Shown piece after piece: positions 17,918-26,205 of a stretch of 64,000 bases of DNA. This stretch comes from JAFAQB01 sp045808425 (lineage in GTDB: Archaea; Thermoproteota; Nitrososphaeria; Nitrososphaerales; Nitrososphaeraceae). Within the stretch, counting starts at the first letter, position 1. Each line of letters begins with the position of its first letter. The stretch covers positions 8,682-72,681 of the forward strand of contig JBJMFM010000010.1 in assembly GCA_045808425.1 (NCBI GenBank). Reading direction: 5' to 3'. Below the pieces are notes generated by a model that saw only the letters and a list, made by a program, of their open reading frames with translations, searched no databases and was not told where the DNA came from. The translations under genes were made by a program, and so were the position numbers.

Positions 17918-18296
17918 GTGTGTTACTATTCCTCTGTTTTCAGTGCACAATAAGTTCTGTTATCTAATTTAAGGTTTTTGAAAACTATTCTAAATATTGT
18001 CTTATTAAATAATTAGTCAGCTATTAGAGCATTTATTATGGGACTGATGAAGACTTCATTTTTATCAGGATCAAAACGGGTAACATGCAACGATTTGTGA
18101 TTCGGTGCTCTCTCCACAAGGGAACTAGATTAGAAGGTGTGGAGCAGTGAATTGTGCCCGCTCCTATAAGGAAAGACAATAGTTAAGTTGTGCTACAAAC
18201 TTTATTCAGTGGATCGTCCCCACCCCTATAATGAAAGACGATATATGTGTTACAACATATACCCGAAAAGCAACGAGATATCCATATCAGTTGATT
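17918..18296. other. Gene-free stretch with a weak direct repeat
   Basis: 379 nt upstream of the oxidase operon and downstream of the next gene. It holds two imperfect copies of a pattern CCTATAA-x-GAAAGAC followed by ATA, TGTG and TACAA, at about 18163-18200 and 18224-18258 (61 nt apart). A TATA-like CTTAAATTAG at 17963-17972 may serve the oxidase operon. No RNA gene recognised. Confidence 0.4.
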
Positions 18297-19424
18297 TTAC
18301 AGCGCATTCACAAATTGACTCTGCAATTTTCTTTTCTCTGCCTTCATCAGATAAACGATGCCTATCACCAAAGAAAGTTCCAAAGTCTTATCTAATATTC
18401 CACCTAGGTCTACATCTTCTGGTACATTATTTGGTGAAAGAGGGGGTGGAAATATAACTGAATACGTATAAAGTCCCAATAATATCGCGCTGCCTACCAA
18501 TCCAAAGAGATTGACTATAATACTCTTGCGATAATACGATTTTGCAAATTCTCTGCTTTTACCTAGTATTGATTCGCCTGCAATAGTAAGCAATACATAC
18601 AACATGCTATAAGCAATCTGAGAGGCTCCCGCAGCTAATAAAAATATGCTATACTCTATCCTAAGACCACCGTGTTCAGAATAAACTGCTAGGTGTACAA
18701 TACCTGATGAAATTGCCAACAGAAGAACTGAATATTTTATGACTTCGTCTTTCGTCAAGTTTGGATAAAGGCTGTTACCCCTGTGTTTTATTCTATTTCT
18801 ATATGTGAATAGCAAAACTACTCCAAAAATAATAATAGCTGATAGTATTCCCACGAATACTGCTATGTTAAAGATGTTTCCAAAGTTCTCAGAAACAGAT
18901 ACATTGAAAACTGCTCTATCGCAACTGCAGTTTAAGTTACTGCTAAGGACGTTTCTGGGAGGATCTACGCCATACAAGTTTACATGATTGCTATTAGTAG
19001 CACCGTCAGCAATACTGATGACTATTTCATAGAGCCCTATCCTTGGAAAGGTATAGAATAGATCGAAATCTCCTAAATTTTGCTTTGTCCAGGGATATAC
19101 GCTGATCCTCTCTCCGGTACTTACAGAATAGATTTCTACCATCGTTAAGACATTATATACATCATTACCGTTCATATTATCCTGGATACTAAAGCTAATT
19201 TTGGTAGGATGTTTCGGGGGAGTATATTCGGGGTCGAGTTGTTCATTTATGTAATATTTGCCCAATCCTATTCCACCTGTATTGTAATGCGCTAAATGAC
19301 TAAAATGTGCATAAGACTGTGGTACGAGATATGAACAACTAGAAAACAATATTATCAGGATGCAAGCTAGTATTAAAAAAGTATTTTTATAAACACCTAT
19401 TTTAAATGGTGTTTGTCTAGCCAT
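18297..19424 (-). CDS. Secreted/membrane protein with N-terminal extracellular domain and five to six helices
   Basis: 375 residues. N-terminal helix at about 12-35 (signal anchor), then a beta-rich outside domain to residue 180, then helices near 182-205, 228-245, 255-280, 302-320 and 350-362. The outside part contains GIGLGKYYINEQLDP and LYGVDPPRN and two cysteines in NCSCDR. I do not recognise a family; it looks like a thaumarchaeal orphan. The adjacent oxidase operon may or may not be related. Confidence 0.7.
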   Translation of the reverse strand: MARQTPFKIGVYKNTFLILACILIILFSSCSYLVPQSYAHFSHLAHYNTGGIGLGKYYINEQLDPEYTPPKHPTKISFSIQDNMNGNDVYNVLTMVEIYSVSTGERISVYPWTKQNLGDFDLFYTFPRIGLYEIVISIADGATNSNHVNLYGVDPPRNVLSSNLNCSCDRAVFNVSVSENFGNIFNIAVFVGILSAIIIFGVVLLFTYRNRIKHRGNSLYPNLTKDEVIKYSVLLLAISSGIVHLAVYSEHGGLRIEYSIFLLAAGASQIAYSMLYVLLTIAGESILGKSREFAKSYYRKSIIVNLFGLVGSAILLGLYTYSVIFPPPLSPNNVPEDVDLGGILDKTLELSLVIGIVYLMKAEKRKLQSQFVNAL

Positions 19425-19647
19425 TATGACATGTGTATGGCAATGCGATAATATAATGTATAGTCATAGTATATTATACTGCTCGAGTGGAGGTGTAGCA
19501 CACAAGCTGATGGCACACCAGATGACGCTTTACACATAAAGATATGATCGTAATTCAAAGAGGCACAAATACTAACAGCATTTATCATAATATAACATGT
19601 TTGTAGTCAAGAAATCAGGCAACCGGTGATTTATTGCAATTTATCAA

Positions 19648-20280
19648 TTACTCCTTTATGTAACGATCCATCCCCATTACATTGACACCACTTAGGGAGT
19701 AAACGTTGCTCTCATGTTTTAAAATCGTTAATGATGCATTTTGTATATGCCAGTTATAAAGGGCTCGGGGATTCAGATCAAGTAGAGTGGATAGTGCAGC
19801 CTTGATGGGGTCTAAATGAGTTATTAACAGTACATTTTTGTCTTGGTGGTTTTTCATAACTTCATCTAACAAGTGTCTTATTCTTAATTTTACAGAACAA
19901 AAACTCTCGACACCATATCTTGTCAGCATTGAGTCGCTATCAGCATAGAATTTTAAGAATAAATTTCCAAACTTTTGAATTATTTCTTCAAAATTCATGC
20001 CAACTAGCTTGCCAAGCTCAATTTCGTATAACCTTTCGTCTATCTGATAGTCCAGTTCTAAAATTTTGCAAACGATCTTTGCAGTTTCGATGGTTCTGAT
20101 GACAGGACTTACATACACTTTTTGAATAGGTATATTCTTCAAGTACTTGGCTGTATCGGCTACCTGCTTTTTGCCATATTCAGTGAGATGTGATTCAATG
20201 TGCCTACCAACAAGTATTCTCTTGACGTTATTATCCGCTTGTCCGTGGCGCATCAATATTGCTAGCGGCAATTCACCCAA
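19648..20280 (-). CDS. Histidine phosphatase (phosphoglycerate mutase-like)
   Basis: 210 residues. The phosphohistidine motif LMRHGQADNN is at residues 9-18, a second Arg lies in SPVIRTIETA, Glu in RLYEIELGKL and the second catalytic His in LLITHLDPIKAAL. A cofactor-independent-of-metal phosphatase/mutase of branch 1; the substrate cannot be told. Divergently arranged with the F420-dependent oxidoreductase gene. Confidence 0.85.
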   Translation of the reverse strand: MGELPLAILMRHGQADNNVKRILVGRHIESHLTEYGKKQVADTAKYLKNIPIQKVYVSPVIRTIETAKIVCKILELDYQIDERLYEIELGKLVGMNFEEIIQKFGNLFLKFYADSDSMLTRYGVESFCSVKLRIRHLLDEVMKNHQDKNVLLITHLDPIKAALSTLLDLNPRALYNWHIQNASLTILKHESNVYSLSGVNVMGMDRYIKE

Positions 20281-20423
20281 ACTTTACATCTAGAGCATAT
20301 TAATTTTGACTGGCTGCGGTAATATGATAATATGAGGAGATGTGTTTTCTTTCAGTTGCACAGCGAATCGCCTTGCTTCCTGATATCCTTATATCTGATC
20401 TTTTGTGAAATGAGTCATACCAC

Positions 20424-21098
20424 ATGAGAATAGGAATAATCGGTGGAACTGGTGGGATGGGAGAAGGTTTTGCATTGAGATGGTGTTTTACACATGATGT
20501 CATAATAGGTTCAAGGGATGCTCAGAGAGCAAAACAAGCTGCAGACAACTACATCAAAATAGCTCTCGAAGCATATGGAAAGAGTATTACCGGTAGTATT
20601 ACCGGGGATGATAATTTTGAACTTGCCAGAAATTGCGATCTCTTAATATTATCTGTGCCATATGAGAATATCGAGAGTACATGCAACAACCTTCAGCAAA
20701 CAATAAGAAATGATTGTGTTGTTGTGTCTCCAATTGTCCCGATGACTAAAACTCAAGCAGGTTTTGTTTACATTCCTTTTGAACAGAGACTAAGAGCCGC
20801 CGCTTGCATGGTTGCAGATGCGTTACCCCCTCGGTCCAGAGTCATTTCGGCCTTCCATACTATTTCTGAGGTTAAATTAAGAAATGTAAAACAGAGCCTA
20901 GACACCGATACATTTGTTTGCGGTGATGATGTTAATACAGTGTCAAGAGTAAATAGCTTGATTTCTGAAATTAACGGTCTTCGTGCTATTTACCTAGGGC
21001 CTTTATCTATGACATATCAGGCTGAAATTCTAACTCCAATGTTATTAAATGCAGCGAAAATGAATAAAATGAAAAATCCTGGAATCAGATTAGTGTAG
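20424..21098 (+). CDS. npdG: F420H2:NADP oxidoreductase-like protein
   Basis: 224 residues, usual length. Nucleotide-binding GIIGGTGGMGEGFALR at the N-terminus, then VIIGSRDAQRAK typical of NADP specificity, and a C-terminal helical part. NpdG transfers hydride between coenzyme F420 and NADP. Six bases separate it from the next gene, probably co-transcribed. Confidence 0.88.
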   Translation: MRIGIIGGTGGMGEGFALRWCFTHDVIIGSRDAQRAKQAADNYIKIALEAYGKSITGSITGDDNFELARNCDLLILSVPYENIESTCNNLQQTIRNDCVVVSPIVPMTKTQAGFVYIPFEQRLRAAACMVADALPPRSRVISAFHTISEVKLRNVKQSLDTDTFVCGDDVNTVSRVNSLISEINGLRAIYLGPLSMTYQAEILTPMLLNAAKMNKMKNPGIRLV

Positions 21099-21104
21099 TA
21101 TGCC

Positions 21105-21422
21105 ATGAGATACAGTCGAAGAAAGAAAAACGCAGGCGGAGCAGAGAATCGTCGCGGAAGAAATTGGATGTCCGCAATGGGAATATTATTCATTGTCATG
21201 GCTGTCATAATCGCATTAAGAAATCTTTATTTTTTTACTACTCAGCTGTCCATTTGGTTCTATCTTGATAATTACACAAATGGTCAGATTAACAATGAGA
21301 AATTTGTTATTGCAATGGTAGTCGCGGGTGGCATTTTGTTATTTTGTGGGTACTTTAAAAAGAATAATGAAGACAGCCGGCGTGATGAATACGAATCACG
21401 CAGATTTAATTATGGATTGTAA
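21105..21422 (+). CDS. Small membrane protein downstream of npdG
   Basis: 105 residues with a basic N-terminus (RYSRRKKN ... RGRN), two transmembrane helices (about 25-45 and 72-88) and a charged C-terminus (DSRRDEYESRRFN). No family recognised. Probably in an operon with npdG and possibly with the PspA module beyond. Confidence 0.6.
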   Translation: MRYSRRKKNAGGAENRRGRNWMSAMGILFIVMAVIIALRNLYFFTTQLSIWFYLDNYTNGQINNEKFVIAMVVAGGILLFCGYFKKNNEDSRRDEYESRRFNYGL

Positions 21423-21558
21423 GATCAAGATTTTTTCCTGATGATATCAAGCCAAGATAAATGTGGGGAATTCCATGTATAGACTGGTTAACGCAGTCAA
21501 TGCAGAATCAATAATCAAGGTTTAATAGTAGAGATCAACACATATGATTTGAACAGTA

Positions 21559-22344
21559 TTGGGTCTTATGAATCGTATTTCAACCGTCGTTAAACAAAAG
21601 GTTAGTACTCTTCTCGACAGATATGAGGATCCTAAAGAAGCCCTGGACTATTCATATACAAAGCAGACCGAGATGTTAAATAAGTTAAGAAGAGACATTG
21701 CAGAAGTAATAACGGCCAAAAAGCGGCTGGAAATGCAAAAGGCAAAATTATGGGATAATATCCGTACGCTTGATGAGCAATCTAGACGTGCAATAGATGC
21801 AGATAAGGAAGATCTGGCTAGGCTAGCCCTAGAGCGAAAGAATGTCAACATGATGCGACTGCGTGCATTGGATAAGCAGATAACCGATATGCAGTCAGAA
21901 CAAGAAAAGCTTCAAGATACAGAAAGACGCCTGTCTTCCAAAGTAGAGGAATTCAATTCAAAGAAAGAGGTCATAAAGGCCCAGTATTCAGCAGCAGAAG
22001 CTCAGGTTCGAATCAAGGAAAGCGTTACAGGGATATCAGAGGAAATGGCTGATGTAGGCATAGCAATGAATAAAGCAGAAGAAAAGGCTGAAAAAATGAA
22101 AGCCAAGTCTCAGGCTTTAGATGAAATGATAGATTCTGGTGTCCTCACAGATTATACTTCAAACACGAATGATGATGGAAGTGCCATAGAAAAAGAGCTA
22201 GAAGACGTTGCGTCACAAAGGGCGGTAGACGAAGAGTTGGCTAAACTAAAGGCTGAGCGTTCTAAAAAGAAAAAGCTCGGCAATAGGAGCGATGATGTCG
22301 TGGAAGAGCAAGAGACAGAAGAGGTACAGCAGGCCGCCACTTGA
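21559..22344 (+). CDS. pspA: PspA/IM30 family membrane-stress protein
   Basis: 261 residues, long coiled coil (about 25-200), acidic/basic tail. The TTG start gives MGLMNRIS, which lines up with the conserved family N-terminus MGxxxRxS that becomes an amphipathic helix; the in-frame ATG nine bases later would remove this, so TTG is preferred. It polymerises on damaged membranes. It is followed by the PspAA gene and faces PspAB-HtpX, a complete archaeal Psp-type neighbourhood. Confidence 0.92.
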   Translation: MGLMNRISTVVKQKVSTLLDRYEDPKEALDYSYTKQTEMLNKLRRDIAEVITAKKRLEMQKAKLWDNIRTLDEQSRRAIDADKEDLARLALERKNVNMMRLRALDKQITDMQSEQEKLQDTERRLSSKVEEFNSKKEVIKAQYSAAEAQVRIKESVTGISEEMADVGIAMNKAEEKAEKMKAKSQALDEMIDSGVLTDYTSNTNDDGSAIEKELEDVASQRAVDEELAKLKAERSKKKKLGNRSDDVVEEQETEEVQQAAT

Positions 22345-22528
22345 TTCAAATGATGAATGTGACGCGATTAGAAACAGCAGATCAATAATATGTATATATA
22401 TATATTTTAAAAGTTATTCCATATTTGCTGCAATATATGAAAGATAAACTAAATTAGCAAAGTTAAAGGCTTAGAAACTTCATAAAATAAGCTGGTAGTA
22501 AAAAATAGGAGGAATAAAGAGCACCATA

Positions 22529-23032
22529 ATGAAAAAGACTAAATCCCCAAAAAAAGGTAAATCGAAAACCGCTAAGAAAAGCGAATTTTCGTCTAGAAAG
22601 CAAAAACCATCGAAACGAGGAAGCACATATCAAATCACAAGAGGCAGAAGCAGACAGTTAGCAAAAGCTAGCAAGCAGCTTGCAAAACGAAAGCATCCTA
22701 GGAAAAAAAGCGGTAGTACTCGAGTTAAGCCCGTTACGAAGAACAAGATTGTAAGAATTATGGGCCATGGTCAGTTTAGCGTAGATTCCAAAATATTGCA
22801 AAGGCTAAATGAGATTGACGGCTTGCTTGTGCGACTGGTAAACATGGACAGGCCTGATGATAACGAATTCAAAAAGCATCTGGTCGATCTGACAGCTATT
22901 GTGGAAAAAAATGGAAAACAGATTGATCCAAAGGAAATAATCCAGTCTGATATCATCCTTCCCAGTGCCGACCTTTCAATCGATGAGGCAAAAAGGCTGT
23001 TTACAGGCGAGGGTGTAGTTCCAGTAATCTAA
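22529..23032 (+). CDS. PspA-associated protein PspAA with basic N-terminal tail
   Basis: 167 residues. Residues 1-75 are extremely Lys/Arg/Ser-rich and probably disordered or nucleic-acid/membrane-binding; residues 78-167 form the PspAA domain with IVRIMGHGQFSVD, LNEIDGLLVRLV and the ending FTGEGVVPVI. PspAA proteins accompany PspA in archaea and actinobacteria. The basic tail is longer than usual for the domain. An AGGAGG-like site (taggagg) lies at 22507-22513. Confidence 0.85.
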   Translation: MKKTKSPKKGKSKTAKKSEFSSRKQKPSKRGSTYQITRGRSRQLAKASKQLAKRKHPRKKSGSTRVKPVTKNKIVRIMGHGQFSVDSKILQRLNEIDGLLVRLVNMDRPDDNEFKKHLVDLTAIVEKNGKQIDPKEIIQSDIILPSADLSIDEAKRLFTGEGVVPVI

Positions 23033-23043
23033 ATAGTATAGGA

Positions 23044-23649
23044 TTAGAAAGGCAAGTCCCACAGCGGATACCACATTGCCATATCCCGCTCGAATGGAAT
23101 CTCATCCTGGATGCTTGCCATTATTCTCATCTCATTTTCTGTATCTCTGGTTTTTTTGCCAAAGAACGGCACAAAAGGATAAAATTTGTTAGATTTATAG
23201 TTATAAATTAAATACTGCATCTTATTGTTCTCGCTATCGTTGGATTTTTGTTCTCGGCTAAGTTCAAAGATCGATGCAAGTAATTGGCTTGAAAATCCTT
23301 TTTCCTGTATAGTATCACCTATGGCGGTTATAGCTGCTAATATGTCCTCTATTGTTCTTCCCTTGAGAATTACCCACAGATAGCCATAAGAGTCAATAAT
23401 CGTACGATACTCTAGTTCAAAATCTGGCTTACTGATATTAAGAAATCTTTCAATTTCATCTTTCATTTCATTAAAATACATGCCACTTGCTGATTTAGCA
23501 GCCAAAGCGCATCTACCAGTAGGTTTTAAGCCAAGTTTAGTCTCCAATGTGATTGTTGCCGAAGAAAGAGAAAAAATTGCTTCAGAATCTATTTTTGATT
23601 TGTTCTTGTCATAGTAAATGCCCTTCCTAATTTTCCGAAAAAAGCTCAA
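23044..23649 (-). CDS. PspA-associated protein PspAB
   Basis: 201 residues, mixed alpha/beta, N-terminal SFFRKIRKG and SLSSATITLETKLGLKPTGRCAL, matching the PspAB family that accompanies HtpX in archaeal and actinobacterial membrane-stress loci. It overlaps the end of htpX by 4 nt and is convergent with the pspA-pspAA pair. Molecular role unknown. Confidence 0.78.
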   Translation of the reverse strand: MSFFRKIRKGIYYDKNKSKIDSEAIFSLSSATITLETKLGLKPTGRCALAAKSASGMYFNEMKDEIERFLNISKPDFELEYRTIIDSYGYLWVILKGRTIEDILAAITAIGDTIQEKGFSSQLLASIFELSREQKSNDSENNKMQYLIYNYKSNKFYPFVPFFGKKTRDTENEMRIMASIQDEIPFERDMAMWYPLWDLPF

Positions 23650-24566
23650 CTCATGGAAGCCTCCATCTCCATAAGCTTCTGTATTCTCTTTTCAACTGGT
23701 GGGTGAGTAGAAAAGAGATTCACAATGGTGCTCCCAGACATGGCGGGTACGATAAAAAATGCATTTAATCCTTCAGCCTGCCGCAAATCTTTTGTAGGCA
23801 TTCGCTGCATATTACCGCTAATTTTCATTAAAGCATTCGCTAGCTTGACTGGCTTTCCCGTCATTTGTGCAGATCCCCTGTCTGCAGCGAACTCTCTGTA
23901 ACGCGAAATAGCGCGGATAATAAGAAAGCTAATAACCCACGTGAGGATTGCGACAACTATTACGATAGCCATTCCTCCGCCATTATTGCGGTCTCTACTG
24001 CCGTAACCATATCCGTATCCGTAGCCCATACCACCGTAGAATCCAAACTGCATAAGATACCACGCAACGGTAGAGAATAAGCTTGCAAGTGTTAGAACAA
24101 GAACATCGCGGTTTCTAATATGCGTCAGTTCATGTGCCAACACACCTTCTAATTCCTCTGTATCAAGCAGATCCATAAGTCCTGTGGTCACAGCTACCAC
24201 GGAGCTGCTCTTTCCTTTACCAGTCGCAAATGCATTAGGCATTTTTGTATTAATTACAGCTATCTTCGGTTTAGGAAGATTATTTCTTGCAATAATTCTT
24301 TCTACAACATCATGTAGTTTTGGATACTGTTCTCTTGTCACTGTCTTTGCTCCTGAGCTCCAAAGGACGATCTTGTCTGAGAAATACCACTGTAATAAAA
24401 TCATTATAGAGGCAACTACGGTTATTGAAATAAAATCCAGACCAACGTAGGCTAGTACACTAAGAAACAAAATATAGAGTAGCGCAAGAATGCCAAAACT
24501 AAGAAGTATTCGAACAGTTAGGCCGGTATCACGTCTCTGCCACGATGGTCTTCTTGAAACAGACAA
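23646..24566 (-). CDS. htpX: HtpX-type membrane zinc metalloprotease (M48)
   Basis: 306 residues. Two N-terminal helices (about 20-62), zinc motif HELTHIRNRD near 145, another helix pair, and the third ligand Glu in REFAADRGSA. A Gly/Tyr-rich loop (GGMGYGYGYGYGSRDRN) lies between helices. It degrades damaged membrane proteins; pairing with PspAB supports a stress role. Confidence 0.94.
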   Translation of the reverse strand: MSVSRRPSWQRRDTGLTVRILLSFGILALLYILFLSVLAYVGLDFISITVVASIMILLQWYFSDKIVLWSSGAKTVTREQYPKLHDVVERIIARNNLPKPKIAVINTKMPNAFATGKGKSSSVVAVTTGLMDLLDTEELEGVLAHELTHIRNRDVLVLTLASLFSTVAWYLMQFGFYGGMGYGYGYGYGSRDRNNGGGMAIVIVVAILTWVISFLIIRAISRYREFAADRGSAQMTGKPVKLANALMKISGNMQRMPTKDLRQAEGLNAFFIVPAMSGSTIVNLFSTHPPVEKRIQKLMEMEASMS

Positions 24567-24599
24567 GTGTAAATATAATTAGACTGAAACCACTTTTAA

Positions 24600-25787
24600 T
24601 TATTTGCCTGAATTATATATAAAACGCTCTAGCTTATCCATTGCATTCTCTAGGACTTCTTCACTGGCAAGATAAACTATTCTAAAATGGCCCGCACCAA
24701 ATTCTGAACCAAATCCAGATCCATGAACAGTCAATACCCCTGTATTATTTAGTAGATCAAGAACAAATTGCAAATCATCGTTCCAACGGGAGTCCATATT
24801 GATTTTTGGAAAAACATAGAAAGCGCCATGTGGTATTTTACAAGTGACTCCTTCGATTGCATTTAGACGTTTTACTACGTAGTCTCGTCTTCTATGTAGT
24901 TTTGCAACCATGTCTTTAATATGGTCTTGAGGTCCTCGCAATGCTTGTACCGCTGCTTTTTGGACAGGAAGATTTGCAGATATACGAACCCTGGCAAGCT
25001 TAGGAACATTCTTTCGGAAAGAATCGAGTCTTTGTGAAGAGCTATTTATACAAATATATCCACATCTCCAACCTGTCATCAGGTACGCTTTGGAAAAGCC
25101 ATTAAGTAAAATCAAGGGAGCATCTTTTGCCACGCTTCCTATGCCGGTGAACTGATTATCAAAAACAATTTTATCATATATTTCGTCGCATATTACATAC
25201 AAATCATGTTCAGCAGCCACGTCAATTAATTGCTGCAGACTTTTACGATCGAAAACTTCTCCCGTCGGATTGTTTGGACTGATTAGACATAATGCCCTAG
25301 ATCTGGAAGTTGCCTTGGATCTTAGGTCTTCAATATCAGGTCGACCATCGTCATGTAATTTAAACTCTACTGGTTTTCCTCCATAGAATTTGACATATGA
25401 GGCATATGGCGGATAATATGGTCCCGGCATAAGAACCTCGGTATTAGGGTCGACTACAGAAGCCATAGTCATATCGAGTCCTTCCGAAACACCATTTGTA
25501 ATTAACACATCGGTTTCTTCTATCGAAAGTCCTTTTTGTTTTTCTTTATCAACAACTGCATTTCTTAGTTCAGGGAGTCCTTCAGATTCGGTGTAATAGT
25601 TTTCATTGTTCTCTACTGCACCAATCAATGCCTGTTTAATATGATGAGGTGTATTGAAACCATATTTGACAGGATCCCCTATATTGAGATATATTATCTG
25701 TTTCCCTGTCGCTTCATATTGTCTTGCATGAGAAATTATATCACGTATAGCATATTCTACACCTGCAGTTCTATCTGAGACTTTCAA
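24600..25787 (-). CDS. Class I/II aminotransferase
   Basis: 395 residues, fold-type I PLP enzyme. Asn in ISPNNPTGEVF, Asp/Tyr in VICDEIYDKIVF, the cofactor Lys in LNGFSKAYLMTGWRCGY and the terminal Arg in HFRIVYLAS are visible. Closest to the AlaA/aspartate aminotransferase group; the exact amino donor is not determined. Monocistronic. Confidence 0.88.
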   Translation of the reverse strand: MKVSDRTAGVEYAIRDIISHARQYEATGKQIIYLNIGDPVKYGFNTPHHIKQALIGAVENNENYYTESEGLPELRNAVVDKEKQKGLSIEETDVLITNGVSEGLDMTMASVVDPNTEVLMPGPYYPPYASYVKFYGGKPVEFKLHDDGRPDIEDLRSKATSRSRALCLISPNNPTGEVFDRKSLQQLIDVAAEHDLYVICDEIYDKIVFDNQFTGIGSVAKDAPLILLNGFSKAYLMTGWRCGYICINSSSQRLDSFRKNVPKLARVRISANLPVQKAAVQALRGPQDHIKDMVAKLHRRRDYVVKRLNAIEGVTCKIPHGAFYVFPKINMDSRWNDDLQFVLDLLNNTGVLTVHGSGFGSEFGAGHFRIVYLASEEVLENAMDKLERFIYNSGK

Positions 25788-26112
25788 TTGATATTCTAAG
25801 GTTAGAATACCTAGTTAAACTGTTGTGCACCTATGAGCATCATATTATGATGACAAGTCATATGCAACGCAGCGATAAAATTTATTATTCTTTTGATCTT
25901 CGAGATTTCTGCACAAATATGAGTGGTAGTGTTTATTGCCGTAATGATCACCCTTCTATAGTCATCAGAGCTTAAATTTGACTTGAAAGAGAGGTTGAAT
26001 ATAATATGATTTTTTTGGATTGCATGTCATTATTTTACAAACATATCTATCTAGTAGCAAGGTGTGTGATGGCAGTTCAATTGATATATGGCACAATCAA
26101 TGAAGCCAAATA
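25788..26112. other. Gene-free stretch upstream of tRNA-Arg
   Basis: 325 nt, AT-rich, with no open frame of note and no RNA fold recognised by eye. It must contain the promoters of the aminotransferase gene and of the tRNA. Confidence 0.5.
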
Positions 26113-26187
26113 GGGCCCGTAGCGTAGCTAGGATATCGCGGCGGTCTTCGGAACCGCAGGTCATGGGATCGAAGCCCATCGGGTCCG
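26113..26187 (+). tRNA. tRNA-Arg(UCG)
   Basis: Acceptor GGGCCCG/CGGGTCC (one G-U), discriminator G; D arm GCG...CGC; anticodon stem GCGGT/ACCGC with loop CTTCGGA (anticodon TCG); variable loop AGGTC; T arm ATGGG-ATCGAAG-CCCAT. 75 nt, no intron, CCA not encoded. Confidence 0.95.
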
Positions 26188-26205
26188 CTTTTCTTAAAGT
26201 TTTAA

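Noticed and set aside
18100..18260. Possible CRISPR array
   Set aside because: Only two imperfect copies are visible, with no third copy at the same spacing and no cas genes.
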